Shown one piece after another: positions 5,457 through 6,502 of a stretch of DNA of 6,502 nt. Source of the DNA: Desulfobacteraceae bacterium (GTDB lineage: Bacteria; Desulfobacterota; DSM-4660; Desulfatiglandales; Desulfatiglandaceae); assembly GCA_030589225.1 (NCBI GenBank), contig JAUUWD010000092.1, positions 1 through 6,502 on the forward strand, read 5' to 3'. Both the position numbers and the translations under genes were made by a program. The first letter of the stretch is position 1, and the number at the start of each line of letters is the position of its first letter. The notes below the pieces were generated by a model that was given only the letters and a program-made list of their open reading frames with translations, was not told where the DNA came from and did no database searches.

Positions 5457-6359
5457 TCAAGGAAGTTCTGAAGGGGACACGGAAGTATCCATGGAGGTGA
5501 AAAATTTTCTCTCAGCTGCCTTGACGGCAATAATCCTCTGGGGGTCAAGGAATGTCTTATAAAGATGATCTTCGTCACTAATAGATTTATTTAGAAGCCC
5601 TTTCTCAAGGAGGAAAAGGGCCTCAATGGATTTATCACAGACAGGATAGCCCCTGTCATCAAGGTGAATGGCCTTTTCGAAAAAGACCCTGGAAATGTTG
5701 TTAATATCCACCAGCTTGATATGCCCGGATCGAGTTATAAGAAGATTCCCCACGCCCGCAAGGTCAGGGATGTGGTTTTCTTCAAAGATTATTCTTTTGA
5801 GTTTCCTTATAACGTGTTCAGACCTATTACGAACCCCGTTTATCCATTGTTCTGCCTTCAGGTTTGAAGCCCCTGTTTTATCAGAAACCATTCGCCGCCA
5901 TAGTGAAATTAGATGTTTTTTATTCAACGGGCCCCAGGGGTTTAATATCTCTCCTTCCACGTACTCCTGAAGGCCGCAAAGAAGAACTTCATCTTGACTG
6001 TTCACCCTATAATCCACTACAAACTCGTCTGACCTTGCGAGATGATCAGGGGCAAGATACTTTCCAATGATTTTTACTCTTTTCAGCTCTTCTTCAACTT
6101 CCTTTAAGTCATTGAACCTTACCCTGAATATTCTTAGCATTTTTAAAGGCTTAGCCAATGGAAACCATTTCAGTCCGTCTATGATGACCCCTTTTTTTTC
6201 CTGCTCCACGGCCTCTGGGCTCAATACCGCCATGATATGAGACCGAAGGCCAGTGCGGTAATACCTCCTGTACACGTATTGTCCGGGCTCTCTCACAAAA
6301 TTAAGCCCCAAGATATCTTTGTGCGTCAGTTGTTGTTTATCCCGTATGTCTTCTGGCAT
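5457..6359 (-). CDS. Uncharacterised protein, possible diverged protein-kinase-like fold
   Basis: A 300-aa soluble protein that I do not recognise by name. It has no signal peptide or membrane segment. Its architecture resembles a small kinase-like fold. A possible N-lobe runs from about residue 60, with LRIFRVRF (75-82), a charged helix KEVEEELKRV (86-95) and a hinge-like LLCGLQEYVEGE (126-137). A C-lobe follows with HIPDLAGVGNLLI (196-208) and IKLVDINNIS (214-223). These two segments look like the catalytic loop (HxD....N) and the DFG-equivalent (Asp218) of kinases such as the YrbL or small-molecule phosphotransferase type. The spacing is off by one residue on each side of Asp199, and an obvious ATP-binding Gly loop is missing. 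It may therefore be diverged or inactive. The ATG at 6359 lacks a clear Shine-Dalgarno sequence, and the next in-frame ATG is codon 43. The gene is convergent with the cold-shock gene and not part of the operon. Confidence 0.75.
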   Translation of the reverse strand: MPEDIRDKQQLTHKDILGLNFVREPGQYVYRRYYRTGLRSHIMAVLSPEAVEQEKKGVIIDGLKWFPLAKPLKMLRIFRVRFNDLKEVEEELKRVKIIGKYLAPDHLARSDEFVVDYRVNSQDEVLLCGLQEYVEGEILNPWGPLNKKHLISLWRRMVSDKTGASNLKAEQWINGVRNRSEHVIRKLKRIIFEENHIPDLAGVGNLLITRSGHIKLVDINNISRVFFEKAIHLDDRGYPVCDKSIEALFLLEKGLLNKSISDEDHLYKTFLDPQRIIAVKAAERKFFTSMDTSVSPSELP

Positions 6360-6486
6360 GTGAGTTTTGTTGGTTTTTGTTAAAGGTTTTATAGATTTTG
6401 AGCAATAGAACAGGAAGTTACCTTTGTCAAATTGAAATCCGAAATTGAAACCATAAATTTATCCGCTGTTTCTTGTAACAAAATTT
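6360..6486 (-). promoter_or_regulatory. AT-rich upstream region of the minus-strand gene
   Basis: This gap should contain the promoter of the kinase-like gene. On the - strand a perfect TTGACA lies at 6430-6425, but at a 17-base spacing the -10 box would be TATTGC (6407-6402), only a partial match. A TATAAA at 6393-6388 is better as a box but lies 31 bases from that TTGACA. I cannot choose between them. No terminator or operator is clear. Confidence 0.25.
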
Positions 6487-6502
6487 CAGCAATTCTAATT
6501 AT
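6487..6502 (+). repeat. Start of a second copy of the palindromic repeat element (cut by window end)
   Basis: CAGCAATTCTAATTAT is identical over 16 bases to the reverse complement of 342-357, the right end of the element at 69-357, and differs at one position from its left end (69-84). The match begins at exactly the base where the element's ends begin, which supports CAGCAATTCT as the true terminus. The rest lies beyond the window. Confidence 0.65.

Noticed and set aside
5668..5970. A 100-codon + strand frame opposite the kinase-like gene
   Set aside because: The - strand frame is three times longer and has kinase-like motifs; the + strand product has none and no ribosome binding site was seen.

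Overview
The window reads as a bacterial chromosome segment of moderate GC, most likely from a Desulfobacterota (deltaproteobacterial) lineage. I base this on the gene order peptide deformylase - Met-tRNA formyltransferase - DUF116 membrane protein - RsmB - ribulose-phosphate epimerase. I also use sequence habits such as the CAGLGGK SAM-binding loop of RsmB and the ESCLSVV motif of the deformylase. The lineage is an inference from sequence; no search was run.

Layout. Positions 1-498 hold no gene. Most of this stretch (69-357) is one long imperfect palindrome with well-conserved ends, resembling a MITE or other non-autonomous repeat. The same 16-base end sequence reappears at 6487-6502, where the window stops, so the gene block is bracketed by copies of one repeat family.

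From 499 to 4990 five genes run on the + strand with short gaps or overlaps and no visible internal terminator: def, fmt, a DUF116 gene, rsmB and rpe. Def and Fmt are the two halves of the N-formylmethionine cycle: Fmt formylates initiator Met-tRNA, and Def removes the formyl group from nascent chains. RsmB methylates 16S rRNA, so the first part of the operon is about initiation and the ribosome. DUF116 is a two-helix membrane protein with a cysteine-rich cytosolic domain and no established function. Rpe belongs to pentose phosphate metabolism. Two small GC-rich palindromes sit at gene junctions: one between def and fmt, the other inside the last codons of rsmB.

From 5019 to 5435 there is a self-contained cold-shock transcription unit. 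It has a perfect-consensus sigma-70 promoter with an 18-base spacer, a leader of about 120 bases with a hairpin and a possible 32-codon leader ORF, a very strong Shine-Dalgarno sequence, a TTG-started 66-aa cold-shock protein, and a clear intrinsic terminator. A 300-codon gene follows on the - strand (6359 to 5457), convergent with the cold-shock gene. Its product looks like a highly diverged protein-kinase-like fold of unknown role. Positions 6360-6486 are an AT-rich intergenic stretch that should contain its promoter.
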